The notes: generated by a model from the sequence alone, not told the origin. DNA of 64,000 bases from Candidatus Kuenenia stuttgartensis (GCA_945902075.1 CAMDMA010000011.1:1-64000); one strand, 5' to 3'. Shown: positions 1 through 8,606, numbered from the stretch's first letter. Made by a program: numbers and translations.

Positions 1-253
1 CGCGCCCGGCCGCCGACGCTCCATGAGCGACGGCACCACGGCCTGGCACGTGCGAGAGAAAGCCACGACCACGAGCGCCGTGCAGGATCCCGACGAAAAG
101 TCCGATCGCGAGAAAGAACGCCAGCGACGCTCCCGCCCTCGGGCTGAGCGCATTGGTGGCCGGGACTTGTGAGCCGCGCTTCCCCTCCTCCGCGCCCCAT
201 CGCTCCCCAAGCCGCCTCCGAGCCCCGGCGTCAAAATCAACCCGCCTGCTCAT
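1..253 (-). CDS. Partial membrane protein coupled to the sigma factor gene (C-terminus outside window)
   Basis: This reading frame is not in the ORF track because it runs off the left edge. The ATG at 253-251 overlaps the stop codon of the sigma-factor gene as ATGA, so the two are probably translationally coupled. The visible 84 residues begin MSRRVDFDAG, contain a charged cytoplasmic-looking stretch of about 40 residues, then one hydrophobic segment (SLAFFLAIGLFVGIL) followed by a Gly/Arg-rich stretch. That layout fits a single-pass membrane protein with a short cytoplasmic N-terminus, possibly a partner or anti-sigma-like regulator of the upstream sigma factor. The function is inferred from context only; no family was recognised. 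Confidence 0.55.
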   Translation of the reverse strand, partial: MSRRVDFDAGARRRLGERWGAEEGKRGSQVPATNALSPRAGASLAFFLAIGLFVGILHGARGRGFLSHVPGRGAVAHGASAAGR

Positions 254-933
254 CGCGCAAGCAACCTCTCGAGCGCCGCAAGTTCCGAACCAATCTCGGC
301 TTCGGGCGTGCCCTCCTGCAGCAGCAACTCGCGCAGCGTCCGGCGCACCCGCATCGACACCATCCGCGTCACGGTGCGCCCGTCGTCGACCGTGTAGCCA
401 AGCGGCGGGCAGCACACCGCGTATGCCTCGCCGTTCACGATGTGGCGACGAAAGACCTCCCACGCCGCCGACCGCCCCTCGGCGACAAGTTCCGCCTGCA
501 CCGCCGTCGCCGCATCGGACAAGAGCGACCGTGCCCACGCAGCCTCAAACGCAGCCTCGGCGTCGGGCGTCCCCGCCGCCCGTGCGGCGAGCACATCCAA
601 TACGCCCGTCTCGCGGTTGCGCGCCGCATCGCGTCGCAACCCGCGTGCGTGCAACACAAGCCCGTTCATCATCCATCGCCGCAAGCGCGTACCGCTCTCC
701 GCCCACCGCTCGAGATTGCGGAGATCGCTGAAGAAATGTGCAAAGAACCCGTGCACAAGTTCGTCTGGCTCGGCGATCGTGCGCAAGGTTGACCCGCGCG
801 CGTAAATCAACAACGGCTCGCGGTAACGCTCCATCAGCGTCTCGCGCAGTCCGGGCGCACCGACAGCGCCCTCCGCCAAGCGATCAAGGATCCAAGTCTG
901 CTGTGTGGTTGGGAAGTGATCGGCCGTCGACAT
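250..933 (-). CDS. ECF-like RNA polymerase sigma factor (planctomycete type)
   Basis: About 227 residues. The N-terminal half resembles sigma region 2 of the planctomycete ECF family (RYREPLLIYAR, then ELVHGFFAHFF and a basic helix). The C-terminal part (GEAYAVCCPPLGYT followed by VSMRVRRTLRELLLQ) resembles the region 4 helix-turn-helix. The track starts at a TTG four codons upstream; the ATG at 933 is preferred. It would direct RNA polymerase to a specific promoter set. It is the next-to-last visible gene of a minus-strand run and overlaps the partial membrane-protein gene by four bases. The fit to region 4 is loose, so the call is moderate. Confidence 0.62.
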   Translation of the reverse strand: MSTADHFPTTQQTWILDRLAEGAVGAPGLRETLMERYREPLLIYARGSTLRTIAEPDELVHGFFAHFFSDLRNLERWAESGTRLRRWMMNGLVLHARGLRRDAARNRETGVLDVLAARAAGTPDAEAAFEAAWARSLLSDAATAVQAELVAEGRSAAWEVFRRHIVNGEAYAVCCPPLGYTVDDGRTVTRMVSMRVRRTLRELLLQEGTPEAEIGSELAALERLLAR

Positions 934-998
934 GCTGATCGCCAAATAGCCATCAAACTGAATTTCGTGCGCAACGATCCGGCTCGATTTGTGTCACT

Positions 999-1700
999 TC
1001 AATCCCCGCCCGAGCCGCGCTGGAAATACACCTCTTCCTTCGGCTGAATCACCACAAACCCCTGCCCTTCAAACTTCAGCTGGATCGACTCGCCGCTCCC
1101 ACGACCGAGGAAAGTCTTGAGGCTCAGATCGGTGTGAATCGACGGCGAGAGCGTGCCCGACCATGCCACCGTCGCGTTCGGATCGGTGAAGACTGGCTGC
1201 CCCGGATTCACCGCAAGGGCAAGTGGATCAAAGTGCGTGGTGATCGCGAGCATGCCCACGCCAGTGAAGCGCATATTGAAAAGCCCACCGGCGAACATAC
1301 CAGCCATCTTCCTCATCATTTTGACGTCCCATCGGAGGGTCGACTCGAAGGCAAGTACATCATTCCCGTTGACAAAGATGTCTTCGTTTTGGAGGTTGAG
1401 GATGGTGACTTTCTTGCCCTCGTCGGCGAGGTAGAGCTTGCCGCTGCCCTCAGCTTTTGTGAGTTGCGTGCCCTCACCGCTCACGGCGCGCTTCAGGAAT
1501 CGGCCAAGCCCATGCTCAAGTACGCCTTCGCGCGTAAAGCGAATGCCGCCGGTGTGGGCGACCATCGAGCCCGTCTTCGTCCAAACATGCCCCTGCAGGT
1601 TGACCTCAAGCATGCGGTCACTCTCAAGCTCGAAGAAGCCTTCGCCTCGATCGCGCTGGGCGGCGGAACGAACGAAGTCAGTCATGCTGTATCGCGCCAT
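999..1700 (-). CDS. AIM24 family (DUF124-type) protein
   Basis: About 233 residues in a beta-rich pattern typical of the AIM24/TIGR00266 family: repeated short strands around GIRFTREGVLEHGLGRFLKR, the GEGTQLTKAEGSGKLYLAD segment and a C-terminal Gly-rich strand (FLGRGSGESIQLKF). The ATG at 1700 is chosen over the upstream track start because GAGGAG sits six bases before it and because the family similarity begins at MARYSMTDF. Bacterial members have no settled biochemical role; the yeast relative is a mitochondrial inner-membrane protein. It lies between the YkgJ-type gene and the sigma-factor gene on the same strand with short gaps, suggesting one transcript. Confidence 0.8.
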   Translation of the reverse strand: MARYSMTDFVRSAAQRDRGEGFFELESDRMLEVNLQGHVWTKTGSMVAHTGGIRFTREGVLEHGLGRFLKRAVSGEGTQLTKAEGSGKLYLADEGKKVTILNLQNEDIFVNGNDVLAFESTLRWDVKMMRKMAGMFAGGLFNMRFTGVGMLAITTHFDPLALAVNPGQPVFTDPNATVAWSGTLSPSIHTDLSLKTFLGRGSGESIQLKFEGQGFVVIQPKEEVYFQRGSGGD

Positions 1701-1762
1701 ACAAACTCCTCTACGACCTCTATGCGACAAACGCAGCGGAACGCGCACGAACAGCGCGATAC

Positions 1763-2227
1763 TCAAGCACCGCCGGTCAATCCAATGGTGATTTCAACGA
1801 GTGGATGAAGCGTACCTGTTCCCATGCCTGGGCAAGGCGTGCGTCGCTTGGTGTCTTCCCAAGTGGCCGGGCTCTCGACGACCTCCGGCCACCATGGCCA
1901 GGTGCGGCACTGCTGCGGTCGCGCTTTGTAAATTGAACAACCTGCTTTCCCGGGACGCGACTCGCGATCAAGAAAGATGCAGTCATGCTTGCCGTCCCGG
2001 ACGAGCTCTTTGAGCGAACGCCGCGCTCCAATGCGCCTCGTGTAGCGGGCCATGAAGACCTCGAGCGAGACGCCGACTGCGCCCGCCATCGACACCGCTT
2101 CTTCGGGCGTAAACCACACCGCACCCGGTCCGCCCGTGCAGCAGTTCCCGCATTGGGTGCAAGAAAATCGAAGCCCCTCCGCATACCACGGCGCTTCGCC
2201 ACCGGACGGGGAATCAGTTGTTGGCAC
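1763..2227 (-). CDS. YkgJ family cysteine-cluster protein
   Basis: About 154 residues from the GTG at 2227, which has GGAGGA just upstream inside the end of the preceding gene. The 221-residue track version extends upstream through the neighbour's coding sequence and is not believed. The N-terminal CTQCGNCC followed later by CSIYKARPQQCRTWPWW matches the CxxCxxCC putative metal (Zn/Fe-S)-chelating pattern of the YkgJ/UPF0153 family. The substrate and role of the family are unknown. It overlaps the 3' end of the 345-residue hypothetical gene by 14 bases, so it is almost certainly co-translated with it. Confidence 0.8.
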   Translation of the reverse strand: MPTTDSPSGGEAPWYAEGLRFSCTQCGNCCTGGPGAVWFTPEEAVSMAGAVGVSLEVFMARYTRRIGARRSLKELVRDGKHDCIFLDRESRPGKAGCSIYKARPQQCRTWPWWPEVVESPATWEDTKRRTPCPGMGTGTLHPLVEITIGLTGGA

Positions 2228-3251
2228 CGCTTCCTCCGCTGTCACCGCCACCGAAGTTTGGCGGCGGTGGCTGATCCTCGCCCCACGGCTCGATCTCGAG
2301 TTCGTGCATCGCCGCGCGGCGGCGCGTCGGCGGAAGATGAGAGAGCGATGGTGGGCGATCGTCGAAAGCGACACGGTCCATCGTGTAGACCGACTCAAAC
2401 ACCCACTCTGGATGATCGAGTAGCGCATCTTCGAGAAGTTCCTCGGCTTGCGCGAGGCTCCCCGCGGTCATCCACACCGTGATGTAGGCACCGCGATCAG
2501 GCTCACCTTCGGAGTTGGTCGCGAGCACAATCGCATGCCACAGCGTCATACCAAGATGGCGACCCGCATCGTCGACATTGGTCTCGCGATCGACGTTGAG
2601 TTCAAGCAGCCACTTTTCCCGCAAAATCAACAGGAGTTCGTCGAGGTCTGGTGAATGATCGTCGACAATCTCAAGCACATCACGGGTCACGAGCGTCTCA
2701 TCGTCACTCCCGCGCGACTCTGGAAGGTCTTCGTCCCAAGTCGACATCACCTCTGTAAGTCCGTGGGCGTTGAAGAGTGCCTCGACCTCATCGCGCAGCT
2801 CGACCGGTACGGAGATCAGCACGCCCTTCCAACTGTCGACGAAGATGTCGACCCACGGGTCCTCTGCATTCGCACCCACACCGATGGTCACGTCCTCGAG
2901 GAGCACATCTTCGAATTCGTACCAACTGCGGAGAAACTCAACGAGCGGCATCGGCTCCTCGCCGAGGTAAATATCCACGGTGCGATAGGCATCGCGTGAA
3001 CCGATCTCGACAACCGGCGTGACTTCCTTCGGGAGCAGGTTGAACGCGGCATCAACAAGCGGCCTCAACTTGTCATGGCTCATGACAGCGTGAAACACAT
3101 ACGTGTCCGGCTCTTCCTCGGTGCCCTCCTGGAAACGAACCGTGAACCCTTGGGTGGGCTCCTTGAGGTTCGTCTCAGCGACGCCGAGGGGAAGTTGATA
3201 CGCACCAAGCGACAGCCGCTTGATATCCGGTCCGAGTCTGAACTCACGCAT
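2214..3251 (-). CDS. Conserved-looking acidic hypothetical protein (345 aa)
   Basis: No family recognised. The protein is soluble-looking and very acidic, with several short alternating helices and strands and a block rich in Asp/Glu near the middle (SRGSDDETLVTRDVLEIVDDHSP). It ends in a proline- and glycine-rich tail (QPPPPNFGGGDSGGSGANN) that also encodes the ribosome-binding region of the overlapping YkgJ gene. The start ATG at 3251 has no Shine-Dalgarno sequence but a TACCAT hexamer exactly six bases upstream, consistent with a leaderless transcript. As first gene of the run it may define an operon with the YkgJ, AIM24 and sigma-factor genes. Confidence 0.7.
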   Translation of the reverse strand: MREFRLGPDIKRLSLGAYQLPLGVAETNLKEPTQGFTVRFQEGTEEEPDTYVFHAVMSHDKLRPLVDAAFNLLPKEVTPVVEIGSRDAYRTVDIYLGEEPMPLVEFLRSWYEFEDVLLEDVTIGVGANAEDPWVDIFVDSWKGVLISVPVELRDEVEALFNAHGLTEVMSTWDEDLPESRGSDDETLVTRDVLEIVDDHSPDLDELLLILREKWLLELNVDRETNVDDAGRHLGMTLWHAIVLATNSEGEPDRGAYITVWMTAGSLAQAEELLEDALLDHPEWVFESVYTMDRVAFDDRPPSLSHLPPTRRRAAMHELEIEPWGEDQPPPPNFGGGDSGGSGANN

Positions 3252-3257
3252 GGAGTC

Positions 3258-3263
3258 ATGGTA
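3258..3263 (-). promoter_or_regulatory. Candidate -10 element (TACCAT) of a leaderless promoter
   Basis: Read on the minus strand, TACCAT is followed by six bases (GACTCC) and then the ATG of the 345-residue gene. A transcript starting the usual distance from this hexamer would begin at the ATG. No good -35 box is visible at 16-18 bases. Confidence 0.5.
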
Positions 3264-3320
3264 GCCGAAGCCAAGGATCGCCTCAGGACAACTGCATCAA
3301 TCGGCGTGATGCGTCCTGGA

Positions 3321-4079
3321 CTACTCGCCGAGATAGGACTCGCGCACGCGCGGATCGTCGAGAAGTCTCTTTGCGTCGTCCGCGAGAATCACGCGGCCGG
3401 TCTCGAGTACGGATCCCCTGTGCGCCAACTTGAGTGCTGCGCGGGCATTCTGTTCAACGAGGAGGATGGTGAGGCCTCCACGATTGAGTTCGCGGACCGC
3501 TTCGAAGATCTTCGCAACTAAGAGCGGCGCGATCCCCATCGACGGCTCATCCATCATGAGCAGACGTGGCCGCGAGAGAATCGCTCGGCCAATCGCGAGC
3601 ATCTGCTGCTCGCCACCCGAAAGCGTGCCACCAAGCTGCGCCGATCGCTTCTTGAGGATGTCAAACAGCGTGTAGACGCGTTCGAGGTCGTGTGCGATCG
3701 CAGCTTTGTCATTGCGTGTGTACGCACCCATCATGAGGTTCTCAAGCACCGTCATGCGTGGAAAGATGCGGCGGCCTTCTGGAACTTGTACCAGCCCTCG
3801 GCTGACGAGCCGATCCGCACGAATTCCGCCATCTGCGGCCGCGATACGCTCACCAGCGAAGTGAATCTCTCCCGCACGCAATGGCACGATGCAGGAAATA
3901 CACATCAGCGTGGTCGACTTGCCAGCACCATTGCCGCCGATGAGCGTGACGATCTCGCCCTCGCGAACATCGAGCGAAACCTGATGCAGCACTTCCACCG
4001 AACCATAACCAGCAACAATTCCGCGCACAGTGAGGAGCGATGCAGCAGGAAGAGTGGCGGAGTCCGCGGTGGCACTCAT
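3321..4079 (-). CDS. livF: Branched-chain amino acid ABC transporter ATP-binding protein LivF
   Basis: About 252 residues. It has all expected ATPase landmarks in order: Walker A GGNGAGKST, Q-loop region LVQVPEGRRIFPRMTVLENL, signature LSGGEQQMLAIGRAI, Walker B LLMMDEPSMGIAP and the H-loop in ILLVEQN. The VPEGRRIF segment is characteristic of LivF rather than LivG. The ATG at 4079 overlaps the livG stop as ATGA, which decides the start over the longer track ORF. It is the last gene of the livKHMGF set and would pair with LivG to drive import of Leu/Ile/Val or related substrates. Confidence 0.95.
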   Translation of the reverse strand: MSATADSATLPAASLLTVRGIVAGYGSVEVLHQVSLDVREGEIVTLIGGNGAGKSTTLMCISCIVPLRAGEIHFAGERIAAADGGIRADRLVSRGLVQVPEGRRIFPRMTVLENLMMGAYTRNDKAAIAHDLERVYTLFDILKKRSAQLGGTLSGGEQQMLAIGRAILSRPRLLMMDEPSMGIAPLLVAKIFEAVRELNRGGLTILLVEQNARAALKLAHRGSVLETGRVILADDAKRLLDDPRVRESYLGE

Positions 4080-5116
4080 CCGAGCTCGTCCTTTCCGAGG
4101 TATGCCTCGATGCACTTCGGATCGTTCTTAATCTCGGCAGGTGAGCCTTCTGCGATTTTCTCACCGTACTGAAGCACGGCGATGCGATCAGAGATTCCCA
4201 TTACGACACGCATGTGATGCTCAATCAAAACCACCGTCGTTCCTCTCTCGCGAATTGCCTTGATCAGCCGCATCAAATCGACCGTCTCGGTTGGGTTCAT
4301 GCCCGCTGCAGGTTCATCGAGCAGGATGACGTCCGGGCGCGATGCGAGTGCACGCGCAATCTCAAGGCGCCGTTGATGGCCGTAGGGAAGGTTGCCCGCG
4401 GCACTCTCGGCCTTGTCTTGAAGCCCAACGAACTCGAGCAATTTGAACGCATCGCCCCTCGCGCTCGCCCGCTCTCGCAGCGCGGAGGGAAGCCGAAACA
4501 CCGCCTCGAGAAAGCCAGTCACGAGCCGCCGATCCATCCCAACGGTGACATTCTCGATGAGCGAAAGCTCGGGGAAAAGGCGGATGTTCTGAAAAGTGCG
4601 CGCGACACCTGAGGAAGCGATGACATCTGGCGTTCGCCGCGTTCGCGACCAGATGACGAAACGGCCGCTGGTACCGACAATGAACCCGAGGATCAGAGGG
4701 AGCCACATGCCGAGGAATCCGCCGGCGAGAAAGGTGGACCAAAACGTCGTCACCGCGTTGCGCCACGGAAACTCTTGCTGAAACTCGTAGAGATCGACAA
4801 CCGACGCTTGCCAAAGCGGCTCAATGCGAATGAGCACCGCAAGAAAGATCGCAGTCAGTATCCCCGACGCGATCGCTCCGGCGACAAACGACCGACTCAT
4901 CTGCCGTCGCGGATCGTTTCCAGCGACGAGCACGCGCCCCTCGGTTGGCTCGTAGACCCCAGTAATCGCGTTGAAGAGCGTGGTCTTCCCCGCGCCGTTT
5001 GGGCCAATCACCGCAGTGATCGATCCTTTGGCGACCTCAAGCGAGACATCCTTGACGGCGACCAGGCCACCAAAGCGCATCGTCACGCGCTCAACCGAGA
5101 TCAGCGAACTGCTCAC
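4076..5116 (-). CDS. livG: LivG-type ABC ATPase with a membrane-spanning insertion
   Basis: 346 residues, against about 255 for ordinary LivG. Walker A (GPNGAGKT, residues 38-45) is followed by strand RVLVAGND, then about 95 extra residues (roughly 68-162) before the Q-loop segment VARTFQNIRLFPE. Signature (LPYGHQRRLEIARAL), Walker B (VILLDEPAAGMNP) and H-loop (VLIEHH) are intact. The insertion holds two clear hydrophobic segments, AGAIASGILTAIFLAVLI and FLAGGFLGMWLPLILGFIVG, separated by a polar stretch rich in Trp, Phe and Glu. Both ends overlap neighbours (livM and livF) by four bases, so the frame is continuous and the insertion is not an obvious sequencing artefact. The transporter role is secure; the insertion's role is unknown. 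Confidence 0.93.
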   Translation of the reverse strand: MSSSLISVERVTMRFGGLVAVKDVSLEVAKGSITAVIGPNGAGKTTLFNAITGVYEPTEGRVLVAGNDPRRQMSRSFVAGAIASGILTAIFLAVLIRIEPLWQASVVDLYEFQQEFPWRNAVTTFWSTFLAGGFLGMWLPLILGFIVGTSGRFVIWSRTRRTPDVIASSGVARTFQNIRLFPELSLIENVTVGMDRRLVTGFLEAVFRLPSALRERASARGDAFKLLEFVGLQDKAESAAGNLPYGHQRRLEIARALASRPDVILLDEPAAGMNPTETVDLMRLIKAIRERGTTVVLIEHHMRVVMGISDRIAVLQYGEKIAEGSPAEIKNDPKCIEAYLGKDELG

Positions 5117-6144
5117 TTTCGTGTCGCCTTTCTCGTTTGAATAATGCCATCGGGTCGGTAGCGCATCATGAGTACCAGCGCGAGGCCAAACAGCAGGTAC
5201 TTGTAGTTGTCAGGTGACGTGAGCACATTGCCCGTCGAGCCGATGCCGTTGCGCTGAAGAGTCTGCGTCAAGAGCGGCAGGAGAATCACATTGAGTCCGA
5301 CCATCACGATCGAGCCGATCAGGACACCAGTGATCGAGCCGATGCCTCCGACGATCACAATGCACAGCGCCAGAATAGAAACCTGAAAGTCGTAGTTTCC
5401 TGGTTCTCCCGTTGAGGAGAGCAGGCTTGCTCCGAGCGCGCCGGATACCGCCGCCAACGCTGCACCCGCAGCGAACGCCTTCAACTTTGCTTTGTCGGGC
5501 TCGATTGCCATGCATCGCGCGGCAAGTTCGTCTTCGCGCACGGCGAACCACTGACGACCGAGCCGACTGAACTCAAGGTTTCGACAGAGAAAAACCACCA
5601 CCGCGAGAATCGCGAGGTAGAGGTAGAACCATCGCACGTGTGTCTCGCTTGAGAACTGTAACCCCGGAAGCGTTGGTGCCGGCAACGGATTGATGCCCTG
5701 CGTTCCCTTCGTGACGGCCTCTAGGTTTTTGAGTGCATCCTGCACAATCTCGCCAAAGCCCAGCGTGACAATCGCGAGGTAATCGCCGCGGAGGCGAAGC
5801 GTGGGCGCACCAAGTAACCAGCCCGCGAAAGCACCGAATGCCCCAGCCAGCAAAACACCCCACCAGAATCCGACTTGAAACGGATAGATCTCGCAGGTGA
5901 GGATTCCAAACGCATAGGCACCCAACGCCGTAAATGCCGCGATCCCGAGATTGAGGAGCCCCGTCCAACCTACAACGATGTTGAGCCCCAGTGCCATGAT
6001 TGCAAACACAATCACAGTGCGTGACGGAGCGGCAAACTGGAGCGATGGAAAGACAAGGTCGACCACCGGAAGCAGCGCGAGACCCCCGAGTACGAGCAAC
6101 TGGCCCAGGGAAAACAAGGCGAATCGCGCTGAGGCAAGTTTCAT
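5113..6144 (-). CDS. livM: Branched-chain amino acid ABC transporter permease LivM
   Basis: About 343 residues, highly hydrophobic, with the LivM hallmarks ALGLNIVVGWTGLLNLG, GAPTLRLRGDYLAIVTLGFGEI and the late GGIGSITGVLIGSIVM. It forms half of the inner-membrane pore with LivH. The start at 6144 (MKLASARF) is preferred because its ATG shares one base with the livH stop codon; the 430-residue track ORF extends back through livH. The C-terminus is basic (RPDGIIQTRKATRK), and the stop overlaps livG by four bases. Confidence 0.95.
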   Translation of the reverse strand: MKLASARFALFSLGQLLVLGGLALLPVVDLVFPSLQFAAPSRTVIVFAIMALGLNIVVGWTGLLNLGIAAFTALGAYAFGILTCEIYPFQVGFWWGVLLAGAFGAFAGWLLGAPTLRLRGDYLAIVTLGFGEIVQDALKNLEAVTKGTQGINPLPAPTLPGLQFSSETHVRWFYLYLAILAVVVFLCRNLEFSRLGRQWFAVREDELAARCMAIEPDKAKLKAFAAGAALAAVSGALGASLLSSTGEPGNYDFQVSILALCIVIVGGIGSITGVLIGSIVMVGLNVILLPLLTQTLQRNGIGSTGNVLTSPDNYKYLLFGLALVLMMRYRPDGIIQTRKATRK

Positions 6145-7121
6145 CAGACCTTCTCCCGCTGCTTGAGGCCGAGAAGCCCGCTTGGACGGAAGATCAGAAT
6201 GAGAATGAGTACTCCGAAGACAACAACATTCGTCCAACGCGTCTCGATGTACTGATCGCTCATCGCGCGAATGAGACCGATGAGCACACCTCCCACCATC
6301 GCACCCGGCATGCTGCCGATGCCACCAAGTACAGCGGCGGTGAACGCGTCCATGCCTGCGCGGAATCCCATCTGAAACGAGATTGTGTTGTTGTAGAGCG
6401 ACCACATGACGCTCGCGGCGCCACCGAGAAATCCACCAATCATGAAGGTCGCAGCTATGACACGATCGGTGTCAATTCCCATCAACTTCGCAGCCACGGG
6501 GTTCTGCGCCGTCGCCCGCATGCCGCGGCCAAGTCGCGTGGCTTTCACGAAGACGGTGAGCGCGATCATCAGCGGGATCGTAATGATGAAGATCGACACA
6601 TCCTCAAGTCGCAGGACGACGTTCGAGTCTTCACCGAGAAGATTCCGCCCCTCGAGGAGTTCAGGAAAATCCTTACTCGCCGCAGCCGCGTTGCCGCCGC
6701 CGAAGACCTCCATCGGCGCGCCGCCCCAGAAAAGCGCGAGATTGACCAGGATGAAGCTCACGCCGATCGCCGCCACCAACTGCGTCAGCTTGGGCGCTCG
6801 TCGGAGAGGTTTGTACACAACGCGATCAATCGCAACGTTCAATCCGCCGCAAAAGATTCCTGCGCCGATGACGAGTGCAAAGAGCAGCAGCCAATGCGAT
6901 GAATCACCAAGATTCGCAGGATCAATGATCGCTGCTGCGCCGAGTGCGCCGACGATGGTGAGCGTCAGAAATCCACCAAGCGTGAACACGTCGCCGTGCG
7001 CGAAGTTAATCAACTCCACGATGCCGTAGACCATCGTGTACCCAAGAGCCACGAGGGCGATGATCATGCCATTGGACAGGCCATAGATGACCTGCTGCAT
7101 GAAGACTTCGGTCTCGGTCAT
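6144..7121 (-). CDS. livH: Branched-chain amino acid ABC transporter permease LivH
   Basis: 325 residues. The N-terminal segment NGMIIALVALGYTMVYGIVELINFAHGD and the later GRGMRATAQNPVAAKLMGID and GGIGSMPGAMVGGVLIG are standard LivH signatures. It contains about eight membrane segments. It carries a periplasmic-looking stretch between them (GAPMEVFGGGNAAAASKDF) that is somewhat longer than in short LivH proteins. It is the second gene of the liv operon, 120 bases downstream of the binding-protein gene, a gap in which I see no strong terminator. Confidence 0.95.
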   Translation of the reverse strand: MTETEVFMQQVIYGLSNGMIIALVALGYTMVYGIVELINFAHGDVFTLGGFLTLTIVGALGAAAIIDPANLGDSSHWLLLFALVIGAGIFCGGLNVAIDRVVYKPLRRAPKLTQLVAAIGVSFILVNLALFWGGAPMEVFGGGNAAAASKDFPELLEGRNLLGEDSNVVLRLEDVSIFIITIPLMIALTVFVKATRLGRGMRATAQNPVAAKLMGIDTDRVIAATFMIGGFLGGAASVMWSLYNNTISFQMGFRAGMDAFTAAVLGGIGSMPGAMVGGVLIGLIRAMSDQYIETRWTNVVVFGVLILILIFRPSGLLGLKQREKV

Positions 7122-7241
7122 CCGTGGGTGCCTGCTTTTTTCACGATATCGGCCGACGCATGCGGGTGAAGGACGATGGATGAAGGAGTGCCGCCTGAGT
7201 CTGCGCTGCCAAATCAGCGGCGTCGCGAGGTTCGAATGCGC

Positions 7242-8456
7242 TTACTTCACAACTTTCAACTCTTCGAACTCGCCGTCCTTCACGCCGTTCACACTCATCG
7301 TGCGATTGGTGGTGTCACCGTTCTCGTCGAAACTCCATGTTCCGAGCGCGCCGACGAAATCCTTGGTCTTCGCGACCTCAGCACGGACGCTTTCGCGCGT
7401 GAGTGGCGTACCCGCCTTCGAGAGCCGTTCCATTGCGGACAGCACCACCTTCGCCGCTTCGTAGCCGTACACGGCGTAGCCCTCAGGCTCACCGCCATAG
7501 GTCTTCTTGTAGCTCTCGTAGAACTCCTTGCCCTTGCCTTGGAGCTTCTTTGGGTCTTCGCCACCAAAGGTGATGAACGCGCGGCCTTCAAGTGCGCGCG
7601 AACCGGCCGCCTCGATGAAGGCCTGCTCGTAGCAACCGTCCGGAACCATAAACTTCGCCTTAAGCCCGCCAGACACGATGTCCTTCGCGAGCTGGCCGGC
7701 GTTGGTCTGCGTGGTTCCGCCGAAGTAGACGAGGTCTGCGCCGGACTGCTTGATCTTCGTGACGATGCTCTTGTAGTTCGACGCCTTGGTGTCGATTCCA
7801 TCCGTACCAACGACTTCAAGGCCGATGTCCTTCGCGCGCTTCTCGAACACCGCGGCAACGCCCTTGCCGTATACCTCGCGGTCGTTGAGGACAAAGACCT
7901 TCTTCGAGCCGATGTCCTTCGCATAGTCGGCAGCAACTGCGCCCTGCACGTCATCGGTTGGCACGACGCGGAAGTAGCTGATCTTGCCGCTCGGGCGGTA
8001 CACCGCCGGCTCATTTTGTTCGCCGAACCCCTGCTTGGTGAGCGACGGCGCAGTGTTCGCCGGGCTCACCATCACGAGGCCGGCAGCGTTGAGCTTCGGC
8101 ATCGAGATCTTCGAGGCTCCAGAGTTGTAGGTCCCGATGTAGGCGAGTACGAGCTCGTCCGAAATGGCCTTGTCCGCATTCGCGGCTTCAACCGCCGGAT
8201 CCCAGTTACCGCGCTGCGGGCTCGCATCGTCCCAGTCTTCGTAGACGATTGTTGCGTCGCCGATCTTGCCGCCGACGTCGGCGATCGCCATCTTGATGCC
8301 ATTCACCATGCTCGTCGTTTGCGCGTTGGCGCTTCCGGTGCGAGGCAGGCTCGACACAATCTTGATGGTTGATTCGGCGAGCGCCCCACCCACGCCGACG
8401 AGCGGTGCAAGGAGTGCGGTGAACACGAACGCGGAGCGGATAAGTTTGATCTTCAT
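7242..8456 (-). CDS. livK: Branched-chain amino acid ABC transporter substrate-binding protein LivK-type
   Basis: About 404 residues. A Sec signal peptide (MKIKLIRSAFVFTALLAPLVGVGGALA) is followed by a periplasmic-binding-protein type 1 fold: early strand IKIVSSLPRTGS, middle KKVFVLNDREVYGKGVA, and GADLVYFGGTTQTNAGQLAKD. The start at 8456 is set by the signal peptide; the track start lies 26 codons upstream and would bury it. No clear Shine-Dalgarno sequence is seen. As first gene of livKHMGF it captures the substrate in the periplasm and delivers it to LivHM. The ligand could be an amino acid or, as for several family members, another small compound such as urea or an amide. Confidence 0.93.
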   Translation of the reverse strand: MKIKLIRSAFVFTALLAPLVGVGGALAESTIKIVSSLPRTGSANAQTTSMVNGIKMAIADVGGKIGDATIVYEDWDDASPQRGNWDPAVEAANADKAISDELVLAYIGTYNSGASKISMPKLNAAGLVMVSPANTAPSLTKQGFGEQNEPAVYRPSGKISYFRVVPTDDVQGAVAADYAKDIGSKKVFVLNDREVYGKGVAAVFEKRAKDIGLEVVGTDGIDTKASNYKSIVTKIKQSGADLVYFGGTTQTNAGQLAKDIVSGGLKAKFMVPDGCYEQAFIEAAGSRALEGRAFITFGGEDPKKLQGKGKEFYESYKKTYGGEPEGYAVYGYEAAKVVLSAMERLSKAGTPLTRESVRAEVAKTKDFVGALGTWSFDENGDTTNRTMSVNGVKDGEFEELKVVK

Positions 8457-8606
8457 GTGAGGAGTCCGGGAGCGATGGAGTCTACAGGAAACAGTTCGGA
8501 ATGGCTGTCGTTGGACGCGGTCGGATCGTGCCAATTCCGCACTTCGATGGAATGCCGTACGAACGACCTTGATGGACGCTCTCTGAGCGGCGCGGACTCG
8601 CAGTAT

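Noticed and set aside
7122-7241. Possible attenuator or terminator between livK and livH
   Set aside because: Only a five-base CGCTG/CAGCG stem is visible with no T-run, so no feature is claimed.
7225-7245. AGGTTCGAATGC resembling a tRNA T-loop
   Set aside because: The flanking bases do not form a five-base T-stem, and no acceptor or anticodon arm can be drawn around it.
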